Below are positions 1-6,307 of a stretch of DNA of 16,393 bases, one piece after another. The position numbers and the translations under genes are program-made. The notes beneath the pieces were generated by a model, which searched no databases, was not told the DNA's origin, and was given only the letters and a program-made list of their open reading frames with translations. Location: NCBI GenBank assembly GCA_937892815.1, contig CALBHZ010000020.1:1-16393 (forward strand). The letters are read 5' to 3'. The stretch is from an uncultured archaeon (GTDB lineage Archaea; Thermoproteota; Nitrososphaeria; Conexivisphaerales; CALBHZ01). Each line of letters starts with the position of its first letter. Position 1 is the first letter of the stretch.

Positions 1-165
1 TCCTATATTTGCGTAATTTATCCCTGACACGTGTGCGGATCTGATGGGGATTAACCTATCAGCATCCATTAATTTCCCTACTGCACAAAGTATTTCATAT
101 GCAAACTTAAGTCCTTCTCCGAATTCTCCCTTAAGCGCCCTTTCTTCCCAATTGTTAAGATACAA
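1..165 (-). CDS. Aconitase X family protein, probable phosphomevalonate dehydratase large subunit (N-terminal part)
   Basis: The visible 55 residues begin MYLNNWEERALKGEFGEG and end with the segment RLIPIRSAHVSGINY, which I recognise as the N-terminus of the aconitase X catalytic domain (formerly DUF521). In archaea this protein normally pairs with a small subunit. Together they dehydrate mevalonate 5-phosphate to trans-anhydromevalonate 5-phosphate, a step of the modified archaeal mevalonate route to isoprenoid lipids, in the cytoplasm and with an iron-sulfur cluster. The gene runs off the left edge, so the cluster cysteines and the small subunit cannot be checked. The start is TTG at 165: an in-frame stop lies a few codons upstream, there is no ATG or GTG between, and family members start at this point. 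No Shine-Dalgarno site precedes it, but a palindromic TATA-like element is centred 30 bases upstream, suggesting a leaderless mRNA. A different AcnX subfamily is possible. Confidence 0.85.
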   Translation of the reverse strand, partial: MYLNNWEERALKGEFGEGLKFAYEILCAVGKLMDADRLIPIRSAHVSGINYANIG

Positions 166-185
166 TTTTAAGAACTGAAAAATAC

Positions 186-204
186 TAACGTTTTAAAAAC
201 GTTA
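186..204 (-). promoter_or_regulatory. Perfect 19-base palindrome with TATA-like core upstream of the aconitase X gene
   Basis: Both strands carry TAACGTTTT and AAAACGTTA arms (9 bases each) around one central base, position 195. Read on the minus strand, the core TTTTTAAAA resembles an archaeal TATA box. Its centre is 30 bases upstream of the TTG start at 165, the distance expected when transcription begins at or a few bases before the start codon. The perfect symmetry is more than a TATA box needs, so it may also be an operator for a dimeric regulator, or a hairpin ending transcription of the broken gene to its right. Promoter is the preferred reading because of the spacing; the operator role is inference. 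Confidence 0.5.
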
Positions 205-205
205 C

Positions 206-912
206 CTAAGCTTTCTCTTTCTGAGTATCGCTAGAATAGGGATTGTTACTAGAAAAGAGAGAGGATATCATTATCCTTTCTATATGGCAGAGGTAGAAGC
301 AGGTCTTCCAAATAACGGGCCACGCTTCGCTAGGTAATTTTTTCCCAGAACGTTCCCGAAAAACAACTAAGAAGAGATCGGTACCTATAGCGTGTTGAAT
401 CATCGTACAGGCAAGTATTAGAAGGAAAACGGAAATCAGCATCTGCCTCCTCTCTACGCTATGGATAAGCTTGTAAAAAGGGTAGAAGACAATGAGCAAT
501 AGAGCTACTATATGAAGATACATATATGGCATCGATATGAACGATATCTCGATAAAATGTAACGAGTTTGGATGTATGGAGTAGAAGAGGATCGTTAATA
601 AAAATAGTAAACGATGGATAGAGCTTTTCATTCTTCAGGAATTTTTCCTATATAAAAGGCCGCTAATGCTGTTGTAACGAAAGTCTGAACCCAAGAAAAT
701 TGAGGTTTTCTGAGTACAAAGGAAATAAATGTTCCCTAAGGTTATGCTAAGGAAGGCTATTTTGGTTCTAGTACCATACCGAGGAGAGGAACTAATATGT
801 CAGATAGAGGAAAGGAAGCTTGTGTACCGATAATTGGGAAGAGAGGAACTACCCTGAGAATAACGTATATTGTCGAAAATACGCCAATCGTCGTGATCTC
901 ATCCTTCCTCAT
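206..912 (-). pseudogene. Decayed multi-pass membrane protein gene, resembling an ECF-type transporter substrate-binding component
   Basis: Reading leftward from ATG at 912, frame one gives MRKDEITTIGVFSTIY, a hydrophobic stretch and DILVPLLGMVLEPK, then a TAG at 757-759. The next pieces of what looks like the same protein alternate between two frames: AFLSITLG, then GTFISFVLRKP, then SIFLG, then FVTTALAAFYIGKIPEE, then a TGA. A third frame is open from 631 to 206 (141 codons), with two or three membrane segments and the piece EAWPVIWKTCFYLCHIERI near the C-terminus. Joined, the pieces make a membrane protein of about 235 residues. The N-terminal part resembles S components of ECF transporters, and the C-terminal part resembles archaeal membrane proteins with a WPxIW..FYLxxIER motif, from memory only. 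At least four frame changes and several stops imply a dead gene, unless the assembly here is poor. The 141-codon piece could be taken for an intact small membrane protein, but the upstream remnants argue against that. The gene lies 41 bases downstream of the DUF1634 gene on the same strand. Confidence 0.6.
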
Positions 913-953
913 GTAGAAGACTCTAGCTAATTCTAAAAACTTAATTACATTTT

Positions 954-1223
954 TCAGCCTAACATGTACGTAATTAAAGCGCTTGTAATAATGGATAACA
1001 TTATTAATACAATCATAATTGTGAATTTCGGGTCCTCCCTTTTTAGTATCAATGAAATAATAACTAGGGATGTTATAGGCGTCATTATGAGAACATATAT
1101 CCCGATTTCAATTATTAGTAATCCTAAGTTATTGAGAGACGCATTTAATATTAAACCAACCATAAATAGAGCCGCACTTATGGAGAGTCCTGCTACTAAA
1201 GCGGAATGAATGATCTTTTTCAT
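954..1223 (-). CDS. DUF1634 family small membrane protein
   Basis: This 89-residue protein has three predicted membrane segments, near residues 7-27, 34-58 and 67-88. The middle one contains IYVLIMTPITSL, close to the TP-containing core of the DUF1634 family. The charged stretch KREDPK separates segments two and three. DUF1634 proteins are commonly encoded beside TauE/SafE-type anion exporters, as here: the ATG at 1223 overlaps the TGA of the exporter gene by four bases, so the two are surely co-transcribed and probably translationally coupled. A G-rich stretch (GGGGGTTGGG) shortly before the ATG may serve as the ribosome site. The biochemical role is unknown; an accessory subunit of the exporter is the natural guess from context. 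Confidence 0.8.
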   Translation of the reverse strand: MKKIIHSALVAGLSISAALFMVGLILNASLNNLGLLIIEIGIYVLIMTPITSLVIISLILKREDPKFTIMIVLIMLSIITSALITYMLG

Positions 1224-2074
1224 ATACTACCCAACCCCCTTTCTAAGCATCGAAACCCTAAGTAAAACGTTAATAGAAATAGGAGGATCTTTAGGTATCC
1301 GCTTCTCACTCTATTCATGATTTTAGTGCCCATTATAACGCCGATCATGGTGCCTAGAGCGCATGGAGCTACAAAAGGTAGTGGCGTTGTACCACTTAAG
1401 TAATATAACAAAGAGCCAGTGGCAGCTGTTATACTTATCATAAATTTGCTAGTTGCAATGGCAACTTTCAGCGGAACGTTCATAAGAAGATTCATGGCAG
1501 CCACTTTAAACACTCCTCCTCCTATGCCTAATAAGCCACTTCCCATACCAGCTAAAAACGACATTAGAGAGCCCTTAATGTATCCAGTAACGTGATAGGG
1601 GACTTTTATCTTTAAGCTTTCATCGTAATATTCCCCCTTTAACCCTAAACCAGTTTTGCGTGTAGCTTCGCCATATTCCCTTCTAATTAGCTTTCTTTCC
1701 TCCCTCCCCACAGTTACTAAATGTGTAAAACTGAGACAGAAGAGTAAACAGGAAAATAAAATGTAAAGTACAGAGCCGCTTACTCTCAAGGCTAAGAAGA
1801 CGCCGATCATAACGCCGATCACTGTCACCATTTCCAGAAATATTCCTAACTTTATATCTACGAGGTTTTGTTTTATATACCTAGCAGCGCCGGTCGTTCC
1901 TGTGGCGGTTACAGCTACCATGCTTGTAGCTATGGCTGAGTGTATGGGAAGTCCTATGTATATTGAGAGCGCTGGAACTATTATCACCCCTCCTCCTATA
2001 CCTAGTAACGCACCTAGAAATCCAGCAAATACACCAACTAATAACGTCAATAAATACAGAACGGTATCCAACAA
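1220..2074 (-). CDS. TauE/SafE family sulfite/anion exporter
   Basis: A 284-residue membrane protein with the two-fold internal repeat of the TauE/SafE family. The first half has GALLGIGGG (about 21-29) followed by SAIATSMVAVTATG (46-59). The second half has GSGLLGIGGG (178-187) followed by KVAIATSKFMISITAATG (203-220). A polar loop (about 122-160) joins the halves, and I count about eight membrane segments. Members export sulfite, sulfoacetate or other small organic anions, and some act on unrelated substrates; the substrate here cannot be told from sequence. The start is TTG at 2074, with a second TTG directly after it. There is no Shine-Dalgarno site, but an AT-rich box (CTTAAATAA, 2094-2102) lies about 24 bases upstream, so the mRNA may start at the codon itself. 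The gene follows the phosphohexomutase gene by 28 bases and overlaps the DUF1634 gene by four. Confidence 0.85.
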   Translation of the reverse strand: MLDTVLYLLTLLVGVFAGFLGALLGIGGGVIIVPALSIYIGLPIHSAIATSMVAVTATGTTGAARYIKQNLVDIKLGIFLEMVTVIGVMIGVFLALRVSGSVLYILFSCLLFCLSFTHLVTVGREERKLIRREYGEATRKTGLGLKGEYYDESLKIKVPYHVTGYIKGSLMSFLAGMGSGLLGIGGGVFKVAAMNLLMNVPLKVAIATSKFMISITAATGSLLYYLSGTTPLPFVAPCALGTMIGVIMGTKIMNRVRSGYLKILLFLLTFYLGFRCLERGLGSI

Positions 2075-2093
2075 ACGAGTTTGCGGTTATCCG

Positions 2094-2102
2094 TTATTTA
2101 AG
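2094..2102 (-). promoter_or_regulatory. Candidate TATA box for the TauE/DUF1634 pair
   Basis: On the minus strand the short gap after the phosphohexomutase stop contains CTTAAATAA. Its centre is about 24 bases before the TTG start of the exporter gene, near the usual TATA-to-start spacing of archaeal leaderless transcripts. The absence of a GGTGA-like site before that TTG agrees with this. The match is weak and AT-rich sequence is common here, so read-through from the upstream gene is equally possible. Confidence 0.35.
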
Positions 2103-3464
2103 TTAAACTTTCCTCTCTACTCTATTTTTGGCTTTACCTATTAACTCCCTCGTTAGCTTAATTAATTCATCGAGTTCTTCGATCGAATTTCCTTCGGCTT
2201 TAAATTTAATCTGAGGCATAGTATTAGAGGCCCTTACTAACACCCAGCCTTTTCTAGAGAAAGCTTTTACACCATCAATTCTAGATATTTTGAAGCCTAG
2301 CTTTTCAAAATCGGAGGCAACCTCATCTACTATCTTAAACTTCTCATCATCAGGTACATCAATTACGAAAACGGGAGAATTAGGAAGCCTAGGAACTTCG
2401 TTTACTAATTCAGAAAGTCTTACACCTTCTTCGGATAAGAGCTCTGCCATCTTCGCTGTAGCGTAAATAGCGTCATCAAGCCCGTATATATCTAGAAAGT
2501 AAAAGTGGCTACTTACCTCTCCTCCTAAGAGAGCGGATTCCTTGATTACTAAATCCATAATGTACGCGTGTCCTACTCTACTCTCCACTATTTCGCCTCC
2601 TAAAGATCTTATATATTCTTCAATAGCTTTAGAGAAGTTCACTTCCACCACTATCTTACCTTTCCTTTTCTTCAGAAAATGTTTAGCGAAGATAGCCGTT
2701 ATGACGTCTCCCGGAATTACCCTTCCTAAATCGTCAACGAAAACCGCTCTATCTCCATCGCCATCATAAGCTACGCCAAAATCAAGCCTTTCACTTTTCA
2801 TTACACCCTTTAGTAACGAAAGGTTTTCCTCCTTAGGTTCAGGAGGTCTGTTTGGAAATAAACCATTAGGTTCTTCGTTTATTAAACGGATTTTCGCTCC
2901 TATAGTCTTCATTACAATAGGCGCTAACTCGAAACATGCTCCATTGCCTATATCTATGGCAACTTTAATCTCCCTCTTTAAACCGACCCGATCGCTTACG
3001 TAGTTAACATATTCCTTAATGGCCTTGTCCTTAAAATAGATCGTCCTTCCAGTTCGTTCTGCAGGCTTCACTTTAGAAAAGAATATTTCTTTAAGTTTCT
3101 CCATACCCATTCCTTGCGCTATTATGTAGGCTTTATCCCTACATAATTTAAATCCGTTCCACTCGGGAGGATTATGGCTTGCCGTAATCATTACTCCTCC
3201 ATCTAGATCTCTATGCGCTATTACGAAGTAAAGCAACGGAGTTGGTACCGTATCTATTCTATAAATTTCAGAGTCTGTTTTTGAAAGCGCATCATAAAAG
3301 GCTTTTTCAAGCGAATTGCTATGGACTCTTACATCTTTGCCTATAGCGAATTTAGGCCTTTCTTTACCTATAGTTAAGTAAAAAGCTTGAGCTAGCCTAA
3401 AGGCAAAATGCTCATCTATTTCCTTACCGTATACCCCCCTTATATCATAAGCATAGAATACCAT
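2103..3464 (-). CDS. Phosphomannomutase/phosphoglucomutase (alpha-D-phosphohexomutase family)
   Basis: At 453 residues this is the normal length for the family, which moves phosphate between C1 and C6 of glucose or mannose phosphate (some members act on amino sugars) through a phosphoserine enzyme. The four-domain motifs appear in order: the serine loop TASHNPPEWNG (94-104, catalytic S96), the magnesium loop DGDGDR (234-239), the sugar loop GGEVSSHFYF (314-323), and the phosphate loop RASNTMP (411-417). The last normally reads R-x-S-N/G-T-E-P, so Met stands where Glu is usual. The sugar loop is GGEVSSH instead of the commoner GEMSGH. The protein probably supplies sugar phosphates for glycosylation or glycans; which sugar it prefers is open. 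ATG at 3464 has no ribosome site upstream, but a TATA-like box is centred 33 bases upstream. It may head a transcript that includes the exporter pair. Confidence 0.9.
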   Translation of the reverse strand: MVFYAYDIRGVYGKEIDEHFAFRLAQAFYLTIGKERPKFAIGKDVRVHSNSLEKAFYDALSKTDSEIYRIDTVPTPLLYFVIAHRDLDGGVMITASHNPPEWNGFKLCRDKAYIIAQGMGMEKLKEIFFSKVKPAERTGRTIYFKDKAIKEYVNYVSDRVGLKREIKVAIDIGNGACFELAPIVMKTIGAKIRLINEEPNGLFPNRPPEPKEENLSLLKGVMKSERLDFGVAYDGDGDRAVFVDDLGRVIPGDVITAIFAKHFLKKRKGKIVVEVNFSKAIEEYIRSLGGEIVESRVGHAYIMDLVIKESALLGGEVSSHFYFLDIYGLDDAIYATAKMAELLSEEGVRLSELVNEVPRLPNSPVFVIDVPDDEKFKIVDEVASDFEKLGFKISRIDGVKAFSRKGWVLVRASNTMPQIKFKAEGNSIEELDELIKLTRELIGKAKNRVERKV

Positions 3465-3487
3465 GATCGTAAAGATAATAAGGCGTT

Positions 3488-3506
3488 CCTTTTTATATAT
3501 TAAAGG
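3488..3506. promoter_or_regulatory. Near-palindromic TATA box between divergent phosphohexomutase and tRNA-Ser genes
   Basis: The plus strand reads CCTTTTTATATATTAAAGG and the minus strand CCTTTAATATATAAAAAGG, so each strand carries a good archaeal TATA-like core centred at 3497. That centre is 33 bases from the ATG of the mutase gene (minus strand) and 38 bases from the first base of tRNA-Ser (plus strand). Both distances allow initiation about 26 bases from the box, with short leaders of roughly 7 and 12 bases. No other TATA-like stretch is seen in the 70-base space between the genes. Shared use of one box is inferred from position and symmetry. Confidence 0.6.
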
Positions 3507-3534
3507 TGATGTAGAATAGGGGACGCGTCTAGAG

Positions 3535-3629
3535 GCCGGGGTACCCTAGCCTGGTAGGGGGCAGGCCTGGAGCTGTCTGGAAAGCCTGTGGGCCTTTGGC
3601 CCTCGTGGGTTCAAATCCCACCCCCGGCG
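3535..3629 (+). tRNA. tRNA-Ser (anticodon GGA) with a short intron
   Basis: A complete class II tRNA can be folded. The acceptor stem is GCCGGGG (3535-3541) with CCCCGGC (3622-3628) and discriminator G at 3629. The D stem is CCCT/GGGG, the anticodon stem CAGGC (3562-3566) with GCCTG (3584-3588), and the T arm GTGGG-TTCAAAT-CCCAC. A long variable arm, GGGCC-TTT-GGCCC, is the mark of Ser or Leu. The discriminator G and the anticodon GGA (3569-3571) point to serine, reading UCC and UCU. The anticodon loop region is 17 bases instead of 7, so a 10-base intron is inferred, giving a mature loop CTGGAGA. The CCA end is not encoded. The stems are almost all G-C, which fits growth at high temperature. 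A TATA-like box lies 38 bases upstream, and a protein gene follows within 20 bases on the same strand. Confidence 0.92.
3573..3582 (+). other. Predicted 10-base tRNA-Ser intron at the canonical 37/38 position
   Basis: Removing CTGTCTGGAA from the 17-base anticodon loop leaves a normal 7-base loop. The unspliced RNA can form the substrate of the archaeal splicing endonuclease. A 4-pair helix (3567-3570 with 3577-3580, two G-C and two G-U pairs) is flanked by a 3-base bulge AGC (3571-3573) and a 3-base bulge AAA (3581-3583). Cutting after the second base of each bulge gives exactly the intron stated. The intron side closes with only three bases, so the motif is a relaxed bulge-helix-loop. Confidence 0.7.
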
Positions 3630-3648
3630 TTCATTTGAGGTGAAGAGC

Positions 3649-3954
3649 TTGGAGGAAACGACTAGAGAGAAGATTGTAAATATTTTGCTAAAGGCTAAAG
3701 AGCCGCTTACAGCTAGAAAAATTGCAGAGCTACTGGATCTACATTCGCCAAGGGGAGAAGAAATCGTGTACAAACATATACCGCATATAGCTAAAACGAT
3801 AAAGAGGAGATTTAGGGGCAAACTGCTTCTGTACTTTTCCCCTCCTATTTGTTCTAATTGTGGATTTAAGTTTAACACGATTAAGCCTTCTAAGTGTCCC
3901 AAGTGTAAGAGCGAAAGAATTCTTCCTGCACGGTTCGTTATCTCTTCGAAATAG
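3649..3954 (+). CDS. Small winged-helix/zinc-ribbon protein, predicted transcriptional regulator
   Basis: About 101 residues. The N-terminal half forms a helix-turn-helix domain: REKIVNILLKAKEPLTARKI has the typical pattern of a helix followed by a 'PLTARKIAELL' turn and second helix. The C-terminal half holds two CxxC pairs, CSNC and CPKC (C68, C71, C83, C86), as in a rubredoxin-like zinc ribbon. This is the architecture of the archaeal predicted regulators of the COG3357 type, whose targets are unknown to me. TTG at 3649 is preferred as start because GAGGTGA sits 5 bases upstream, matching the pattern of other genes here. GTG at 3640, inside that site, would add three residues. The gene begins about 20 bases after the tRNA-Ser gene and has no TATA-like box of its own, so it is probably made from the tRNA promoter. 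Its stop lies 2 bases from the stop of the convergent transporter gene. Confidence 0.75.
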   Translation: MEETTREKIVNILLKAKEPLTARKIAELLDLHSPRGEEIVYKHIPHIAKTIKRRFRGKLLLYFSPPICSNCGFKFNTIKPSKCPKCKSERILPARFVISSK

Positions 3955-3956
3955 GT

Positions 3957-5276
3957 CTAGACTGAAGGCATAACCCAGATGAGCATGGCAAGTAGGTAGT
4001 TTATAGAAGATGATATTAATACGAACGGAATGGTCATATTGAAAAACTCCTTTAAGCTTACTCTTTCATCCTCTTTTTCACATAGATTTAAAGCTACGTA
4101 GAGGGCCGGAGCTCCTACCATAGTCAAATTGCTCCCTATTGTACCTGCCCAGAGTAATAACCACCAGTACGGCCATGGATCAACCATTAAGGAGAGGTCC
4201 TTGATCACGTGAAGGAAGGTTAATATGTAAGCATCATGTTCAACTATACCTACTATTGGAACTGTAAACCAATAAAGAGCGGTGGATCCAATTAAGGGAT
4301 TTGAGAGAAGCGGGGTTAGTAATTCAGCAATTAACTTAATTAACCCAGCTTTATTTATCCCTCCTACAAGTATGAATAAAGCGATATAGAAGATGACGGC
4401 CTTCCAGTCTAAGGCCGTTAAAATTTCTTCAAAAGATGGTTTTTGAATCCACTTCCCTAAAATTTCAACCGTTGCTACGAGTAATACAGCTCCAGCAAAC
4501 GCAATCAAGCCGAGCTTAACTCCTAAGAATTGCCTGAATGACATCGTCACGATTGTAGCGATGAAGAAAAATGTTACGATCGTAGCTAACCTTCTGTCTT
4601 CAATTAAAGCCCCCTCATCAGAAAGGAGCGTTGAAAAATCTGGTAAATTTTCATTTTGCTGTACTTTGAATTCTCTTTTAAATCTCAGGTAGTAGAAAGC
4701 TAGAATAGTGAGGATGAACGATGCGGTAAGGATAGGGAAAGATGACGGCTTGTTGAATTGCCATATAAATTCTAGAAATTCTATTCCAGTTACGCTATGG
4801 AGCATCTGTGGAGGTAGGTCTCCTAAAAGCAGGGCTGTCCCCATAAAATTAGCACATAAAGCTGAGAATAAGATGAAAGGGGTTACTCTTACTTTCATCG
4901 GTTTTAACATTGGCACTATTATAGAGGCCATCATTAATACGACTATTACGTTATCCAAAAAAACGGATAAGAAACCGGCAAGGAGGCCTAAAAGGGAGAT
5001 TAAGAGCGCGGTTCTTCTTTTAGAAAGAGAAAAGATTTTAACAGCTAATAGCTTTGGAATTCCGGATTTATTAAAGTAAGTAGCGATTATCCATATTCCT
5101 ATAAGTAAGGCGATAATGTTCCAATCGACAGCAAAAAAGGCCTCGGTCTCGCTTAAGATGCCTGTTAAGATCATTACGATAGCTCCGAAAATAGCGATGA
5201 CCGATCGATCAATAATGCCAACTATGATTAAGAATATCGTAGCTAAGAAGATTATAGTGGCTAAAATTAGTTCCAA
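3957..5276 (-). CDS. ArsB/NhaD-type ion transporter (IT superfamily permease)
   Basis: A 439-residue integral membrane protein with about eleven to twelve hydrophobic segments and the inverted repeat of the ion transporter superfamily. The first half has DWNIIALLIG (51-60) followed by FNKSGI, and the second half has DWKAVIFYIALFILVGGINKAG. The SVFLDNV segment (104-110) corresponds to the conserved 'S-x-x-LDN' helix of ArsB and NhaD proteins. The paired hairpin motifs GTALLLGDLPPQM and GSNLTMVGAPA match the G-D-P-P-N and G-A-S-A-N regions of relatives, with changes. Members move arsenite, sodium/proton, or dicarboxylates; no arsenic genes are nearby, so the substrate is open. TTG at 5276 is the first possible start, since an in-frame stop lies two codons upstream; GTGATGTGA a few bases before is a plausible ribosome site. 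The gene starts 35 bases after cbf5 and may be the tail of the ribosomal operon. Confidence 0.85.
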   Translation of the reverse strand: MELILATIIFLATIFLIIVGIIDRSVIAIFGAIVMILTGILSETEAFFAVDWNIIALLIGIWIIATYFNKSGIPKLLAVKIFSLSKRRTALLISLLGLLAGFLSVFLDNVIVVLMMASIIVPMLKPMKVRVTPFILFSALCANFMGTALLLGDLPPQMLHSVTGIEFLEFIWQFNKPSSFPILTASFILTILAFYYLRFKREFKVQQNENLPDFSTLLSDEGALIEDRRLATIVTFFFIATIVTMSFRQFLGVKLGLIAFAGAVLLVATVEILGKWIQKPSFEEILTALDWKAVIFYIALFILVGGINKAGLIKLIAELLTPLLSNPLIGSTALYWFTVPIVGIVEHDAYILTFLHVIKDLSLMVDPWPYWWLLLWAGTIGSNLTMVGAPALYVALNLCEKEDERVSLKEFFNMTIPFVLISSSINYLLAMLIWVMPSV

Positions 5277-5311
5277 AGTTTATCACATCACTTTCACTTA
5301 GAAACGTATTT

Positions 5312-6307
5312 TTATTTTTTAGTTTTCCATGCCTTTGGATACGTGCCCGGTTTCATTATAACTCTCTTTAAATTGAAGGCTATTCCTTTTATTGAATCCT
5401 CTATCTCTTCAGCTGATTTTACGGCTTCTGCAATTGCGACCACTTCAGCTTTTTGTGTATATATTATCGTTAAATCTCCTCTCTTTATAGTAGGATCTAT
5501 CCTTGCAACTCCAGGGACAGCGAGATACGCGCCATGACAAATAGCATCCACTGCTGAGTCTTTCGCGACCACAGCTTTCATGCCAATTAGTCCAGCTTCG
5601 ATAGGCCATACCACCTTCCTCAATAGTTCCTCTTCTCCCTTTTCTTTATATAATTTCGTTGCATAAGCCAGTTCGTGCAACCTTACGATTCCGTTTTCCT
5701 CTCTTAAGTCACAAACCCTAGTTCTCCTAAGCTCTACCATTGTAGCTCCTACTCCTAAAACCTCTCCCATGTCGTATATCAGCTTCCTCACATACGTACC
5801 TGCTTGACAAAGTACTCTTAATAGAACGAGGTTTCCCTTTCTTTCAACAACTTCTAGCTCGTATATATGTCTGATTCTTCTCTGTCTCTTTACGGAGGAT
5901 CTTAAAGGAGGACGTTGATAAATTGGGCCCCTAAATTCGTTGATTACTCCATTAAGATGTTCGTCTGGTACGGGACTATGTAGCCGCATAATCGCGTAGT
6001 ACTCCTTAGGCCCGAGTAAGAAGACTCCTAGTAATTTCGTAGCTTCTCCAGTAGCTATAGGAAGTAAGCCTGTAGCAGGAGGATCCAGCGTTCCGCTATG
6101 GCCTGCCTTTTTAACGCCTAATATCCTCTTAACCCAAGCTACTACCTGATGACTAGTTTGTCCTGCCGGTTTATCTAAAGGAATTAATCCATAATCCAGC
6201 AAAACGTCTATTGGTCTTTTATCTGGGTAGTATCCATATTCCCCTTCTGACTCCTCTCCTATTACCTTTAATCTGGAAATTATCTTATCTCTAAGGTCCG
6301 AGCTCAA
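5312..6307 (-). CDS. cbf5: Cbf5/TruB-type tRNA and rRNA pseudouridine synthase (H/ACA RNP catalytic subunit)
   Basis: The 331-residue protein carries the TruB-family core: LDKPAGQTSHQVV (44-56), then GHSGTLDPPATGLLP (69-83) with the catalytic aspartate D75, then QAGTYVRKLIYDMGEVLG (168-185). The C-terminal part, about 244-320, has the PUA RNA-binding domain, with HGAYLAVPGVARI and RGDLTIIYTQKAEVVAI. With archaeal Nop10, Gar7 (L7Ae) and Gar1 it makes guide-directed pseudouridines in rRNA, and it can modify U55 of tRNA without a guide. Length and the N-terminal extension before the core are normal for archaea. The start is TTG at 6307, overlapping the stop of the cytidylate kinase gene by three bases; no other start codon precedes the core. 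It ends the ribosomal gene run, as is common in archaea. Confidence 0.95.
   Translation of the reverse strand: MSSDLRDKIISRLKVIGEESEGEYGYYPDKRPIDVLLDYGLIPLDKPAGQTSHQVVAWVKRILGVKKAGHSGTLDPPATGLLPIATGEATKLLGVFLLGPKEYYAIMRLHSPVPDEHLNGVINEFRGPIYQRPPLRSSVKRQRRIRHIYELEVVERKGNLVLLRVLCQAGTYVRKLIYDMGEVLGVGATMVELRRTRVCDLREENGIVRLHELAYATKLYKEKGEEELLRKVVWPIEAGLIGMKAVVAKDSAVDAICHGAYLAVPGVARIDPTIKRGDLTIIYTQKAEVVAIAEAVKSAEEIEDSIKGIAFNLKRVIMKPGTYPKAWKTKK

Noticed and set aside
206..631. An intact 141-residue membrane protein
   Set aside because: Matching remnants in other frames just upstream (632-912) continue the same kind of protein, so a broken longer gene explains the region better; not fully excluded.
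964..1209. Plus-strand open frame of 81 codons opposite the DUF1634 gene
   Set aside because: The minus strand encodes a recognisable DUF1634 protein overlapping the TauE gene by four bases; the plus frame has no ribosome site or promoter.
3535..3629. tRNA-Leu reading of the class II tRNA
   Set aside because: The discriminator base is G and not A, and the inferred anticodon GGA reads serine codons.
3546..3902. Minus-strand open frame of 118 codons
   Set aside because: It runs antisense across the tRNA-Ser gene and the zinc-ribbon gene; the plus-strand products are clearly recognisable and this frame has no family resemblance.
5277..5311. Separate promoter for the ArsB/NhaD gene
   Set aside because: The 35-base gap is AT-rich but has no well-placed TATA-like box, and a partial ribosome site is present; read-through from cbf5 is as likely.
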